From contig NZ_NTMG01000077.1 of assembly GCF_002487355.1 (NCBI RefSeq), positions 1 to 40,154 of the forward strand: DNA of 40,154 nucleotides, given 5' to 3'. The position numbers and the translations under genes are program-made. The DNA is from Candidatus Methanoperedens sp. BLZ2 (GTDB taxonomy: Archaea; Halobacteriota; Methanosarcinia; Methanosarcinales; Methanoperedenaceae). Of this stretch, positions 32,646 through 40,154 are shown piece by piece. Under the pieces are notes generated by a model. That model saw only the letters and a program-made list of their open reading frames with translations. It did not search any database and had not been told where the DNA came from. The number at the start of each line of letters is the position of its first letter. Position 1 is the first letter of the stretch.

Positions 32646-33221
32646 TCAAATTTTAGTGCCGATAGAATTAAACGAGTTTTTAGCCCGTATATATGTATAA
32701 GTATATTCCTCGTACTGTGCTGATGGAGAGAAATATGTAAGAGCATAAAAATAATTATTCTCCTTTGCAATAATCATTGTTTGAGTATAATTTACATCAT
32801 TAAGGGTGTAAGAAACATTAAGTTCTTTACCTTTTGATTTACCCAAAATACTTTCTCTTTTGTAGTTTATTCTTAAATTCTTTGTCTTTTCTTGAAACTG
32901 CTGCATCAAATCTGACACAACATTTTCAGTCGATTCATATTTTCCACCACTATCAATTGATAACAATGCTTGTATGTTTAAAGTAGTGTATCCATCTTTG
33001 GATTTTTTTGGTAAAATGAAGGAAATTCTTGATTCATTTTGAACAACTTCCCAGTCGGCCGGATACTCGATAGATATATTGAATTCACTATCTGTGTATG
33101 TTGTAAAGTTTATAGGCTTCCCATAAGTAGCATTATTTTCATTCTTAGCGTTGTAGATGCATCCATTAATCAGTAATATTGACAAGAGTATGATGCTAAC
33201 TTTTGTGTATTTGATCCTAAT
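32646..33221 (-). CDS. Secreted lipoprotein, PsbP/DUF1795-like
   Basis: The mature part reads SEFNISIEYPADWEVVQN, a common start of PsbP-like lipoproteins, with a beta-rich body and YFYALTYFSPSAQYEEY near the end. The signal sequence RIKYTKVSIILLSILLINGC, with the lipobox cysteine, is complete only when translation starts upstream of the nearest TTG (33185). A perfect AGGAGGT (33228-33234) is spaced six bases from an in-frame ATT at 33221, so I take ATT as the start. ATT starts are rare; a lost ATG or a read error is the alternative. It lies 90 bp after the small secreted protein gene in the same operon. Confidence 0.72.
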   Translation of the reverse strand: MRIKYTKVSIILLSILLINGCIYNAKNENNATYGKPINFTTYTDSEFNISIEYPADWEVVQNESRISFILPKKSKDGYTTLNIQALLSIDSGGKYESTENVVSDLMQQFQEKTKNLRINYKRESILGKSKGKELNVSYTLNDVNYTQTMIIAKENNYFYALTYFSPSAQYEEYTYTYIRAKNSFNSIGTKI

Positions 33222-33311
33222 TTTTATACCTCCTGAAAAATAAAAAAATTAAGTCGGCTAAATAATAGCCAACCAAAATTTTATATATTCATCTGTTATA
33301 TACCTATTAGC

Positions 33312-33665
33312 TTACCAATAGCTACATGATACAGAAGTGCCGCTAGATTGTGCACTCGCACCGCCGCCATAGTTAGGTGATGATGCACTGCAACTCCAAC
33401 CTGTTCGGTAATTTGTTGCTGATGCATAGTGGTATGTAACTGCTGCAAATGCATCTATTGTTTCAGAGGGCTTTGATGTATCTGCATTCAGGCTACCATT
33501 CCCATCTATTGTAACTGTGGGACTATTGCTACTATTGACCAGCGCTTTGGTGCCATCAGTGTTTATTTTATATGTAGTCACTTCTGCACTTGCTGGGAAT
33601 GCTACTGCCACTACCATTAGAAGCATTGCAATCCCCACAACCTTAATCATTGATGTTTTCCTCAT
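33312..33665 (-). CDS. Small secreted protein with two cysteines
   Basis: This 117-residue protein has a strong signal peptide (VGIAMLLMVVAVAFPASA, cut after about residue 27) and a mature part of about 90 residues rich in S, T, N, G and A. The end, YHYASATNYRTGWSCSASS followed by a Ser/Gly stretch and SVSCSYW, has two cysteines that could form a disulfide and a terminal Trp. It follows a perfect AGGAGG ribosome site and the shared TGGAAC promoter element. I do not recognise the family. It could be a secreted peptide, toxin or adhesin; the pattern Y-H..R-x-G-W loosely recalls lactococcin 972-type bacteriocins, but this is weak. Confidence 0.75.
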   Translation of the reverse strand: MRKTSMIKVVGIAMLLMVVAVAFPASAEVTTYKINTDGTKALVNSSNSPTVTIDGNGSLNADTSKPSETIDAFAAVTYHYASATNYRTGWSCSASSPNYGGGASAQSSGTSVSCSYW

Positions 33666-34166
33666 TTCTTTTCACCTCCTTTTCTTTTTGTCATGCTGCG
33701 CTTTGTGCTCGCATGCCAAACCAGCCTAAGGTGGAACAGCCAAAATATGTAATGTGGAACAATCGTTCCAAAAAATGGAACAACTATAAAACCGTGATCT
33801 AAAAGACATTTCCAGGTAAATTCATAAAAGCAACAATAATGATATCCATATTATTTTGCACAAAATCAGATCGTGTATCCTCATGAATTGTTTTTTCTCC
33901 GAATAACGATGCCTAAAAAAATGGAAATCAGACTAAAATAAAGTCGCTATTATGGGTCATACCATTGCTCTCAGTAAAAATCCAGATGAAATATTCGATC
34001 AGTATATCGGTTCTGAAATCGACATCGGCAGTAGAAGCAACGGTTTCTTACAGACGAGCGAATAAAGTATATAATATACATGGACTGGATACCTTAAAGA
34101 CTTCCAGTCCGAACTCTGCACAATCGTATTTTATAGACTATTTACCTTGGAATTTTCCTTAAAGCT
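33666..34166. other. 501-bp intergenic region with regulatory element and small ORF
   Basis: Nearest the secreted protein gene lie its ribosome site and the TGGAAC element (33732-33801). Further right is an A/T-rich stretch with a 37-codon open frame at 33952-34065 on the plus strand (MGHTIALSKNPDEIFDQYIG and on), which has no clear ribosome site. A palindrome GTATATAATATAC lies at about 34067-34079. Nothing else is recognised; the ORF may be the remains of a longer gene. Confidence 0.45.
33732..33801 (-). promoter_or_regulatory. TGGAAC promoter element, copy A
   Basis: TGGAAC occurs at 33732-33737, 33755-33760 and 33776-33781, with an additional GTTCCA at 33765-33770. The sequence between the first two (AGCCAAAATATGTAATG) and after them is almost identical to copy B at 37755-37824, including the spacings of 23 and 21 bp and a trailing AACCGT. 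It lies upstream of the minus-strand gene at 33312-33665. Confidence 0.85.
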
Positions 34167-35141
34167 CTATAATGTTATATCCTGCCTCATGAAAGCCATA
34201 TAAGACATCAACAACAGGATTACAGGAATAACCATCAATACAATCAGGTTAACCCAATTCTGCTCTAGCCAGTAGCCAAAAGTGAAGCCTGTATCAAATA
34301 GGCCTTGCATCTCAGAAGGCGTCTCATCTGGCCTACCGCCAGGAGCAATGAACTGTATTCCAGATTTCTGAGGTCCTGTTACGAGTTCAATAAAATGTAT
34401 GGAGGGAGATATAGACATAATATTCTGGGCAATTTTATCTCTCTTTTCCATTTTTTCCATAGAAGAAGGATCATCCGAAGATACCTCAAACATCTTTTGC
34501 TCCCCTGTAATTATCCCTGCTGCCGTGTACGCAATCGTACTTAGAAGCAAACCGAGCACTAGCCATACCACAATACTGTAAATAAGTGAATCTGATGACT
34601 CCTTTGTAAAAGTAGACAGAGCTACAGAGAGTGCCAGATAGCTCAACATAAATAAAAATGCCAGAATTATAAACACAATTATCCTGCCAATAAACTCTGC
34701 TGATATCGTTATCCCGGACACACCAAGCATCACACCCATGGATGCCCCAACTGCAATAAATACTACTAAACCAAGCATAATCATCATACCAATAAGCTTG
34801 CCTGTAATCACCTGGTCTCTATAGACAGGATGCGTTAGAAGCACATTAAGCGAGCCTGATTTCCTCTCTTTGACAATAGCGTCAAATCCGAGTATGATTG
34901 CTGTCAAAGAGCCAAGCATGCTCATCTGGGATGCGAAACTCATAAAACCCATCGTAAGTGGAGAAAGACCTCCAAAGTCGCCCATACGTGGCATACCAGA
35001 AATATTCTGTCCTGCTTGATACCCGTTCACAAGAAGTGCTATCATAAATACTCCCAGAATCAAATAGAACCTTGGACTCCAGAGGCTGTCAGCAAACTCT
35101 TTTTGCGCTATCACGAAAACATTTTCAATATTTCGTTTCAT
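34167..35141 (-). CDS. ABC-2-type transporter permease
   Basis: This 324-residue membrane protein has six hydrophobic segments, starting with YLILGVFMIALLVNG and ending with NLIVLMVIPVILLLMSYMAF. The sequence EFADSLWSPRF near the N-terminus and KERKSGSLNVLLTHPVYRDQ after the second helix are typical of NosY/ABC-2 permeases. A long loop between helices 5 and 6 (about 215-290) lies outside the core. The gene follows the ATPase gene by 20 bp and is last in its operon. What it moves is unknown; a surface protein gene in the same operon suggests an envelope substrate or immunity role. Confidence 0.92.
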   Translation of the reverse strand: MKRNIENVFVIAQKEFADSLWSPRFYLILGVFMIALLVNGYQAGQNISGMPRMGDFGGLSPLTMGFMSFASQMSMLGSLTAIILGFDAIVKERKSGSLNVLLTHPVYRDQVITGKLIGMMIMLGLVVFIAVGASMGVMLGVSGITISAEFIGRIIVFIILAFLFMLSYLALSVALSTFTKESSDSLIYSIVVWLVLGLLLSTIAYTAAGIITGEQKMFEVSSDDPSSMEKMEKRDKIAQNIMSISPSIHFIELVTGPQKSGIQFIAPGGRPDETPSEMQGLFDTGFTFGYWLEQNWVNLIVLMVIPVILLLMSYMAFMRQDITL

Positions 35142-35161
35142 AATTCACCTCAATATAAATC

Positions 35162-36130
35162 TTACGCCATCTCCTCTATCAGCTTCAGGAACACCCTCTG
35201 CAAATCCATTCTTTCTTCCTCGAATCTTGATATGACTCCACCCATCAAATTTACTTCCATAGCTATTTCCATACGTGCACCTAAATCCGTAAGAAGTGAT
35301 ACATGACCATTCACGGGCTCCACCGAACGCACACATTTCAATCTTTTCAAGCCCTCTATAACTCTCTGCACTGGCAAATTCTGGACTTCAAGGGCATACC
35401 TGATGCCTACCTTTTCCCTTACTTTGTCCCTGAGTTCTTCTACCGTACCTACGGCAAGCAGCTTACCGCGTGAAATCACACCAATTCTGTCGCATATCTC
35501 CTCAACCTCCGCCATGCTGTGGCTGCTCAGGAACACTGTTACTCCTTTTTCTTTGCTGAGCTTCTTAATCAAATCCCGCATCATCTGGGCACCAAGAGGA
35601 TCGATACCGCTTGTAGGCTCGTCCAGGAACAGAACACCTGGCTCATTTATCAACGCCTGGGCAAGACCGAAACGCTTTCTCATGCCAGTTGAAAATCCGC
35701 CTGTTCTCTGGTCTATAGCACGGCTAAGACCCACCAGTTCGAGCAGGTCAACAATCCGCTTCTCTCTCGTCTTTTCATCGATATCATAGAGCTTTGCATA
35801 GAACCTGAGGTTCTGCCTTGCAGTGAGGTTGTCATAATATCCAGCAGGTTCAGGCAAAACTCCTGTGGCTTCCCTTATCTTGATGACTTCTCTCACGATG
35901 TCGAAGCCTGCTACCTTGCCAGAGCCGCCTGTAGGCTCAAGCAAGCCTATAAGCATCTTCATTGTGGTGGTCTTGCCTGCGCCATTGGGACCAACGAAGC
36001 CAAAGACTTCGCCTTTTTTAACGCTCAGGTTAAGCGAATCCACTGCTACAACCTCATTTTTCTTACCAAAACGCTTGGTAAGATTTATGGTTTCTATAAT
36101 GTTTTCATTTTGACTGATTTCTTTATTCAT
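35162..36130 (-). CDS. ABC transporter ATP-binding protein
   Basis: This 322-residue ATPase carries Walker A GPNGAGKTTTMKMLIG, the signature helix FSTGMRKRFGLAQAL (a degenerate LSGGQ), Walker B GVLFLDEPTSGIDP and the H-loop LSSHSMAEVEE. The last 90 residues form the extra C-terminal domain found in drug- and Na+-export ATPases of the CcmA/NatA type. It lies 2 bp after the NEW3-like protein gene and 20 bp before the permease gene, so all three are expected on one transcript. Confidence 0.95.
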   Translation of the reverse strand: MNKEISQNENIIETINLTKRFGKKNEVVAVDSLNLSVKKGEVFGFVGPNGAGKTTTMKMLIGLLEPTGGSGKVAGFDIVREVIKIREATGVLPEPAGYYDNLTARQNLRFYAKLYDIDEKTREKRIVDLLELVGLSRAIDQRTGGFSTGMRKRFGLAQALINEPGVLFLDEPTSGIDPLGAQMMRDLIKKLSKEKGVTVFLSSHSMAEVEEICDRIGVISRGKLLAVGTVEELRDKVREKVGIRYALEVQNLPVQRVIEGLKRLKCVRSVEPVNGHVSLLTDLGARMEIAMEVNLMGGVISRFEEERMDLQRVFLKLIEEMA

Positions 36131-36132
36131 AT

Positions 36133-37725
36133 CTATCTTCTTCCAAATTTACGTATTATAAATACCAGTGCAATAATAGCCAGCACCACCATCCCGATTC
36201 CTGCCACCCCGCTTGAACCGGATTTTTCCACATTTACTTTAATGCTCTTTTCCTCGCCCTGGATATCGCCGCTCTTGGCACGCATAAATATCTCTTTTAT
36301 TCCTGAGCCTGCGTCTGCTCTCGCTGTGATTTCAACTGGAATATTCCTTGATTCGCCAGCCTCCAGTTTTTCTATTGTCCCGAAGCTCCTGATCTCAGTG
36401 CTGATGCCGCTGACTTCCTGAATCTCAAGCTGCACATTGCTCAAAGCCTCATCCCCTCCGTTTCTTAAGGTTACCCTGATTTCTGTTGAGCCGCCTGGAT
36501 TTAAAGTCACATCATTGTAACTCGGATAAAGGCTGAGTATCTGGCTTTTCTCAAGACCTTTATTGACAGTGACCTCAAGTCTCTGGGATACGCTCCTGTC
36601 ATCCCCGCTCACAGCACCCACAAGTACAGGATAGATTCCATCGCTGGCATTCAGGGAAGGTTTGATCTTTACCTTGAACTTCTGCTCGCCTTTGGCTGGC
36701 AGCTCAAGCATGGTCAGTCTCACATCATCATCCGTATCTGAGAGGAATTCGACATTCCAACCTTGCGGCTTATCCAGCGCTTTCAGGTTCAGCTTAAGCT
36801 GCTGGTCGTACCTGTTTTTCAGGGATACGGCAAACTCTGCTGTATTCTCAGGCCGGACTTCAAGACCTGCTATAGCCGAGCGCATTTCAAGATATGCGCT
36901 CAACGCCTGGGTTGGATCAAGCTCAGGATTAATGGTAACACTTAGCGGCAGTGAGATGACCTGGCTGCTGCTGTCCATGGACGCTCCTACCAGCACTTCA
37001 TAATCCCCGTCGGTTGGATTGGTTGGAGGCTGGGCGACAACCTCAAAATCCTGCTTGCTTTTTGCAGGAATACTCATTTTTGTGATCCTTGCGCCGTCTG
37101 AAGAGAGCATGTCCACGCCCCATCCATCTGGCTTTGAGAGCACTGAGAGCTTTACTGTCGCCCTGCTGTCGTATTTATTCTCAACCGTTACGCTGAACCT
37201 GGCAGGAATGCCCGGATGGGTTTTTCTGCCGGGTATGCCTGAGTATATGTCAAGGTTAGGCATGGCGTTCCTGTCCACGATCGCGGCAAAATCACGGTAT
37301 ATCAATTCATAATTGGTAACATCCTCGCCAAAAGGCTGCAACCCTATCCTTATCAGGTAGGAGCCATCGCTGGTGTTGGCTGGCACCCGCACTCTCAGAA
37401 CAACCTGCTTTGAATCGGTTGAGCCTGCCGGGAAGGTTACCTGGCTTACCTGGTTGTTATCCGCGTAGAAGCCGGCAAGCCAGTCGTCTGGTTTTTTATC
37501 TATGAATAGCTTGACTGAAACGCTTTTTGTGGTATTGTAGAATTTTTGCAGTGTTGTTGTGAATTCAACGGTGTCACCAGGGCGAACGACTTTGCCAGTT
37601 ATGTCTGAAGTGGCTGATATCTGGGAGAATTCGGCTGTAGCTAATGGTATCAGGAGTAATGTGAGGGTTGCTATAACCATGAATATTTTAAAGATTGAAG
37701 ACGGTACTAATTTTCTTTTTGTCAT
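36133..37725 (-). CDS. Surface protein with repeated NEW3-like Ig domains
   Basis: This 530-residue protein has a signal peptide (IFKIFMVIATLTLLLIPLATA), four or so Ig-like beta domains, and a C-terminal membrane anchor (VAGIGMVVLAIIALVFII) with a basic tail. The repeats share RPGDTVEF or RPENTAEF-type openings, a DGWGVDMLSSDG or QGWNVEFLSDT strand and a SDGSYLIRIG or SDGIYPVLVG end, as in NEW3 (alpha-galactosidase-associated) domains. They would stand outside the membrane. Archaeal ABC-2 operons often have such a protein as an outer partner. It heads the operon and follows copy B of the TGGAAC element. Confidence 0.9.
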   Translation of the reverse strand: MTKRKLVPSSIFKIFMVIATLTLLLIPLATAEFSQISATSDITGKVVRPGDTVEFTTTLQKFYNTTKSVSVKLFIDKKPDDWLAGFYADNNQVSQVTFPAGSTDSKQVVLRVRVPANTSDGSYLIRIGLQPFGEDVTNYELIYRDFAAIVDRNAMPNLDIYSGIPGRKTHPGIPARFSVTVENKYDSRATVKLSVLSKPDGWGVDMLSSDGARITKMSIPAKSKQDFEVVAQPPTNPTDGDYEVLVGASMDSSSQVISLPLSVTINPELDPTQALSAYLEMRSAIAGLEVRPENTAEFAVSLKNRYDQQLKLNLKALDKPQGWNVEFLSDTDDDVRLTMLELPAKGEQKFKVKIKPSLNASDGIYPVLVGAVSGDDRSVSQRLEVTVNKGLEKSQILSLYPSYNDVTLNPGGSTEIRVTLRNGGDEALSNVQLEIQEVSGISTEIRSFGTIEKLEAGESRNIPVEITARADAGSGIKEIFMRAKSGDIQGEEKSIKVNVEKSGSSGVAGIGMVVLAIIALVFIIRKFGRR

Positions 37726-37754
37726 ATTATATCAGACGCTGAAGTATCATGTGA

Positions 37755-37824
37755 TGGAACAGCTAAAATATGTAATGTGGAACAAGCAATCTAAAAAATG
37801 GAACGCTCATGAAACCGTAAACTA
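37755..37824 (-). promoter_or_regulatory. TGGAAC promoter element, copy B
   Basis: TGGAAC occurs at 37755-37760, 37778-37783 and 37799-37804, with the same 23- and 21-bp spacings as copy A and near-identical sequence between. The inverted GTTCCA of copy A is not kept here. It begins 30 bp upstream of the ATG of the NEW3-like gene, which is read leftward. Confidence 0.85.
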
Positions 37825-37916
37825 ACGGCATTGCCTGTTATATTAATAACAACAAGTAATGATAGGATGATCAAATTAACACACTGACATAGATGCTTGC
37901 CAAGGGTCGTTGACTA

Positions 37917-37926
37917 ATTATAAATA
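37917..37926 (+). promoter_or_regulatory. TATA box of the gene at 37960
   Basis: The word ATTATAAATA lies about 35-43 bp before the ATG and is a good archaeal TATA match. Confidence 0.5.
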
Positions 37927-37959
37927 CATGCAGTACAGAAAAGCGACACAAGTGATATT

Positions 37960-38202
37960 ATGGTAGAAAAAACAACAATCAGGCCAAAGATACAGGATTT
38001 AAAAATAGGGGATGTCCTGCATGTGGGGACAGAAGAGAAAGGGGAGATATTTAAAGTGACAAAACTCGGTGAAAATACTTTCATTTACGACCAGGGCGGC
38101 GATCTTAAGGAATATGGCAGGGCGGTAATGGCCAAAAATATCTTCGGTTTTGCGGAGAAGTACAAGGCAGTCTACTGGATAACGAGAGATGAGGAAAAAT
38201 AA
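37960..38202 (+). CDS. Hypothetical protein, small beta-rich
   Basis: This 80-residue protein reads as a compact beta fold: IQDLKIGDVLHVGTEEKGEI, then FKVTKLGENTFIYDQGG, and a hydrophobic C-terminal strand (YKAVYWITRDEE). No signal or membrane segment is visible, so it is cytoplasmic. I do not recognise the family. It is monocistronic with its own promoter and converges on the large membrane protein gene 9 bp downstream of its stop. Confidence 0.7.
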   Translation: MVEKTTIRPKIQDLKIGDVLHVGTEEKGEIFKVTKLGENTFIYDQGGDLKEYGRAVMAKNIFGFAEKYKAVYWITRDEEK

Positions 38203-38211
38203 TAAATTTTG

Positions 38212-39798
38212 CTATTGTTTTATTTTCTCAAATAATTTCAGGATACGTGGACTATCTTTCATTTTATCCTGAAGAATTTTCATATTTTCTTCTGTAGAAG
38301 ATTGTTCTTTTAATTGCTCAATTGTTGTGATCGGGATATTTCTGATATTAATCGTATCTTCCACGCTCCAGCCAGGAATCTTTAATTTTTTCAGGTCTAT
38401 ATGCAAACTCAATATGACATTAAATTCATTCTCAGTTTTATTCGTGCAAATTTCACTCAATTTTTTGATATCTTCTAAAGAAAGGAGATTGAAATCTTCG
38501 GATTTTACAAACTCTTTTGCTTTGATTTGCTTTTGCTTAAGTGTGTTTGAAATTTTTGTATTTTCAGCAGCTGCCGTCATTTCCCAATTAATTGAATCAA
38601 TATCAACATTTGCAAAATCTTTTATTGAATAAACTTTCGCTTTATCAATCAGCAACTTCAATTCAGTTGGGGTCAAATCTAAAAATTCTTTTAATATTTT
38701 TATTTCAGCAAGTTGATCCTTAGCTTTCTCAGAAATAGAATCAAAGTATTTTTTGTTTATTCCCCCATATTTTTTTAGCTTTTCAAAATCAGCTAAGGCA
38801 AGTTGTTCAACAGATTTAATATTCTTATGATTCAACGTGAAAGCAACGTCTTCTTCCACATTAAGCCTCACGACAAGTTCAGATTCATCGATGTTATATC
38901 CTTTCCTTTCTTCAAGCTCTTTCCGTAATTCCTCCGGTAATAGCCCTTGAATTGATTTATATAACCATTCTTCTATTGTTTTAGTAAACATACCTGTAAA
39001 AAAGGAAAATAGGATTAGGAAACTAAGATTTTGCCTGGTTGAATCCGGCAGGAAATAAATACCTAATATTGCTATATAAGGCGCAATCGTGATTCTTCGA
39101 ATATATACCCATTCTATGCTTTCCTTCTTACATTTTGGTATATTCTGACAAAAAGTCTCTTCAATGCTTTTTAAAAGATAAGAAATTACACCAATCAATG
39201 CGAAAATTGGGATATAAACACTAAAGCTCGTGTTTCCTAATAAAATGTTATCTATATTATTGTGAAGTAAGATTAAAAGTACGATCGGCCATGACAGTGC
39301 CAATATCATTAATAATAAAGTGAAAACTATCGATTTCAATTTTGGATAGGGAATCCAGTGACCAAGGTAAAATATAAAATATCGATAAGCAAATACCAAA
39401 AATCCAATTACTGCCGGCACAAAAATAAGCCAAAACTCGGAATCATTCTGATTTTTTAGCAGACTTAATGTAAACTTTAATTTATTCTCAGTAATAAGCG
39501 GTAAAATCGTTACGTTCTTCGATAAAGGTTCATAGTTTTCAGCCATAATCTTGAATGTGTATGTCTGATTTTGCTCGCCTTGAAAAAGTGCAGTCCCGTT
39601 TTCATTTGTATAAAAGTATAAACTGGAGGCATTAGGCACATTAATAGGAAAAACCTCTATTGTTGCTTCTTTGACCGGCAAATTATTACTACCGTTCACT
39701 TCGATCTGAATTGTGGTGCTGGTAATTCCATAAGAGGGCTGAATGAACAAAAAGAATACAATCAGGAATATTAAACCTGCATTTAAGCAGCATCTCAT
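38212..39798 (-). CDS. Large membrane protein with outer Ig-like and inner helical domains
   Basis: This protein of about 528 residues starts at the ATG at 39798 rather than at an in-frame upstream ATG inside the palindrome. After a signal-like helix (about 5-24) comes an outer domain of about 85 residues resembling a carboxypeptidase-regulatory/Ig-like unit (QIEVNGSNNLPVKEATIEVF). At least five membrane helices follow between about 120 and 285. The C-terminal 230 residues are helical, with helix-hairpin-helix-like stretches (LALADFEKLKKYGGI, LTPTELKLLIDKAK, LSLEDIKKLSEI) that may bind DNA or protein inside the cell. I do not know its function. The DNA is A+T-rich. Confidence 0.75.
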   Translation of the reverse strand: MRCCLNAGLIFLIVFFLFIQPSYGITSTTIQIEVNGSNNLPVKEATIEVFPINVPNASSLYFYTNENGTALFQGEQNQTYTFKIMAENYEPLSKNVTILPLITENKLKFTLSLLKNQNDSEFWLIFVPAVIGFLVFAYRYFIFYLGHWIPYPKLKSIVFTLLLMILALSWPIVLLILLHNNIDNILLGNTSFSVYIPIFALIGVISYLLKSIEETFCQNIPKCKKESIEWVYIRRITIAPYIAILGIYFLPDSTRQNLSFLILFSFFTGMFTKTIEEWLYKSIQGLLPEELRKELEERKGYNIDESELVVRLNVEEDVAFTLNHKNIKSVEQLALADFEKLKKYGGINKKYFDSISEKAKDQLAEIKILKEFLDLTPTELKLLIDKAKVYSIKDFANVDIDSINWEMTAAAENTKISNTLKQKQIKAKEFVKSEDFNLLSLEDIKKLSEICTNKTENEFNVILSLHIDLKKLKIPGWSVEDTINIRNIPITTIEQLKEQSSTEENMKILQDKMKDSPRILKLFEKIKQ

Positions 39799-39799
39799 G

Positions 39800-39819
39800 A
39801 TAATGATACTTATCATTAT
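39800..39819. promoter_or_regulatory. Perfect 9-2-9 palindrome at a start site
   Basis: ATAATGATA and TATCATTAT are separated by CT. The repeat ends one base upstream of the ATG at 39798 and covers the expected transcript start of that minus-strand gene; a TATA-like TTTAAATATTAA lies just beyond at about 39819-39830. Confidence 0.6.
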
Positions 39820-39879
39820 TAATATTTAAAGTTATCGATTGATTAAAAAAATTTCACACAAAAATTCATAATTCACTTA

Positions 39880-39954
39880 TAGCGGGGAATGGATTCGAAC
39901 CATTGATCTACGGGTTATGAGCCCGTCGGGATATCCTGACTACCCTACCCCGCT
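39880..39954 (-). tRNA. Initiator tRNA-Met (CAU)
   Basis: On the minus strand 75 nt fold as a tRNA: acceptor AGCGGGG/CCCCGCT with discriminator A, anticodon arm ACGGG-CTCATAA-CCCGT (anticodon CAT) and T loop GGTTCGAATCC. The A1-U72 pair and three G-C pairs flanking the anticodon loop are marks of archaeal initiator tRNA, so I call it initiator rather than elongator. No intron is seen. CCA is not encoded. Confidence 0.93.
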
Positions 39955-39975
39955 CTGGAGTAAAAATAGTATCCC

Positions 39976-39983
39976 CTTATAGT
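39976..39983 (-). promoter_or_regulatory. TATA-like element of the tRNA gene
   Basis: On the minus strand the sequence CTATAAGG lies about 22-29 bp upstream of the tRNA 5' end, as expected for an archaeal tRNA promoter. The rest of 39984-40154 holds no gene I can support. Confidence 0.5.
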
Positions 39984-40154
39984 TGATGATGAATGATAAA
40001 GTCTTCGGTTCTTGATAAAATCCAAATATCCTAAAGCTATTATTTTTCTCCAACCAGATACCTTTTCCTTCCTTCTGTCCTCTTTTGAGATTAAGTGTTT
40101 CTATACAGGCTGTCCCAAATCCCACTTCAATGAAAAAATGACATTATTTTCAAT

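Noticed and set aside
33965-34162. Plus-strand open frame of 65 codons
   Set aside because: It has a low-complexity Ser/Thr-rich translation and overlaps a different short frame and a palindrome; no ribosome site.
39880-39954. Elongator tRNA-Met or tRNA-Ile (CAU)
   Set aside because: The A1-U72 pair and three G-C pairs in the anticodon stem point to the initiator tRNA.
39940-40125. Minus-strand open frame of 61 codons at the right edge
   Set aside because: It runs into the tRNA gene and has no recognisable features.
1-40154. CRISPR array, transposase or integrase gene
   Set aside because: No regularly spaced repeat array and no protein with transposase or integrase motifs was found in any frame given.

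Overview
The window is archaeal, most likely a chromosome fragment of a Methanosarcinales-type euryarchaeon; Candidatus Methanoperedens or a close relative is my guess. The evidence is the archaeal cobalamin genes cobY and cobZ, the chromosomal protein MC1, an archaeal RNase P RNA, Sec61-beta, the archaeal riboflavin reductase, an initiator-type tRNA-Met, TATA-box promoters with short leaders, and T-rich terminators. The genus is inferred from gene content only.

Layout. (1) 117-4497, minus strand: a tight late-cobamide operon, cobD-cbiB-cobZ-cobS-cobY, which attaches aminopropanol phosphate and assembles the nucleotide loop. (2) 4777-8516: MC1, a soluble HdrD-like iron-sulfur protein, and serA with a small membrane protein gene. 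(3) 8717-12367: an A+T-rich accessory stretch with a 33-residue CxxC peptide, a single-domain RNase III-like protein, an unknown protein, and a translationally linked glycosyltransferase / radical SAM / P-loop kinase cassette. (4) 12703-17992: housekeeping genes: riboflavin reductase, a BlaI-type repressor with a membrane metallopeptidase, HtpX with an EF-hand loop, a coiled-coil protein, a phosphoribosyltransferase, acylphosphatase and the RNase P RNA. (5) 18045-22622: a defence and toxin island containing a HEPN/MNT pair bracketed by a duplicated RNase P RNA 3' end, a broken TIR-STAND-TPR gene, and a MazF/PemK toxin with its likely antitoxin. (6) 22885-31401: an HD phosphohydrolase, a membrane winged-helix regulator divergent from a secreted subtilase across a perfect palindrome, Sec61-beta, aroE, and tyrA with an FDX-ACB-like tail. 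(7) 31424-37824, minus strand: two operons that share an almost identical, identically spaced TGGAAC-repeat promoter element. One encodes a small secreted protein, a lipoprotein, a membrane-anchored protein and a membrane-anchored winged-helix regulator. The other encodes a NEW3-like surface protein and an ABC-2 transporter. (8) 37960-39954: a small unknown protein, a large membrane protein and the initiator tRNA gene.

The best candidates for something not yet described are the two-operon TGGAAC regulon, the toxin pair inserted at the 3' end of the RNase P RNA gene, the glycosyltransferase / radical SAM / kinase cassette, and the TyrA/FDX-ACB fusion. All assignments come from reading the sequence; no database search was run.
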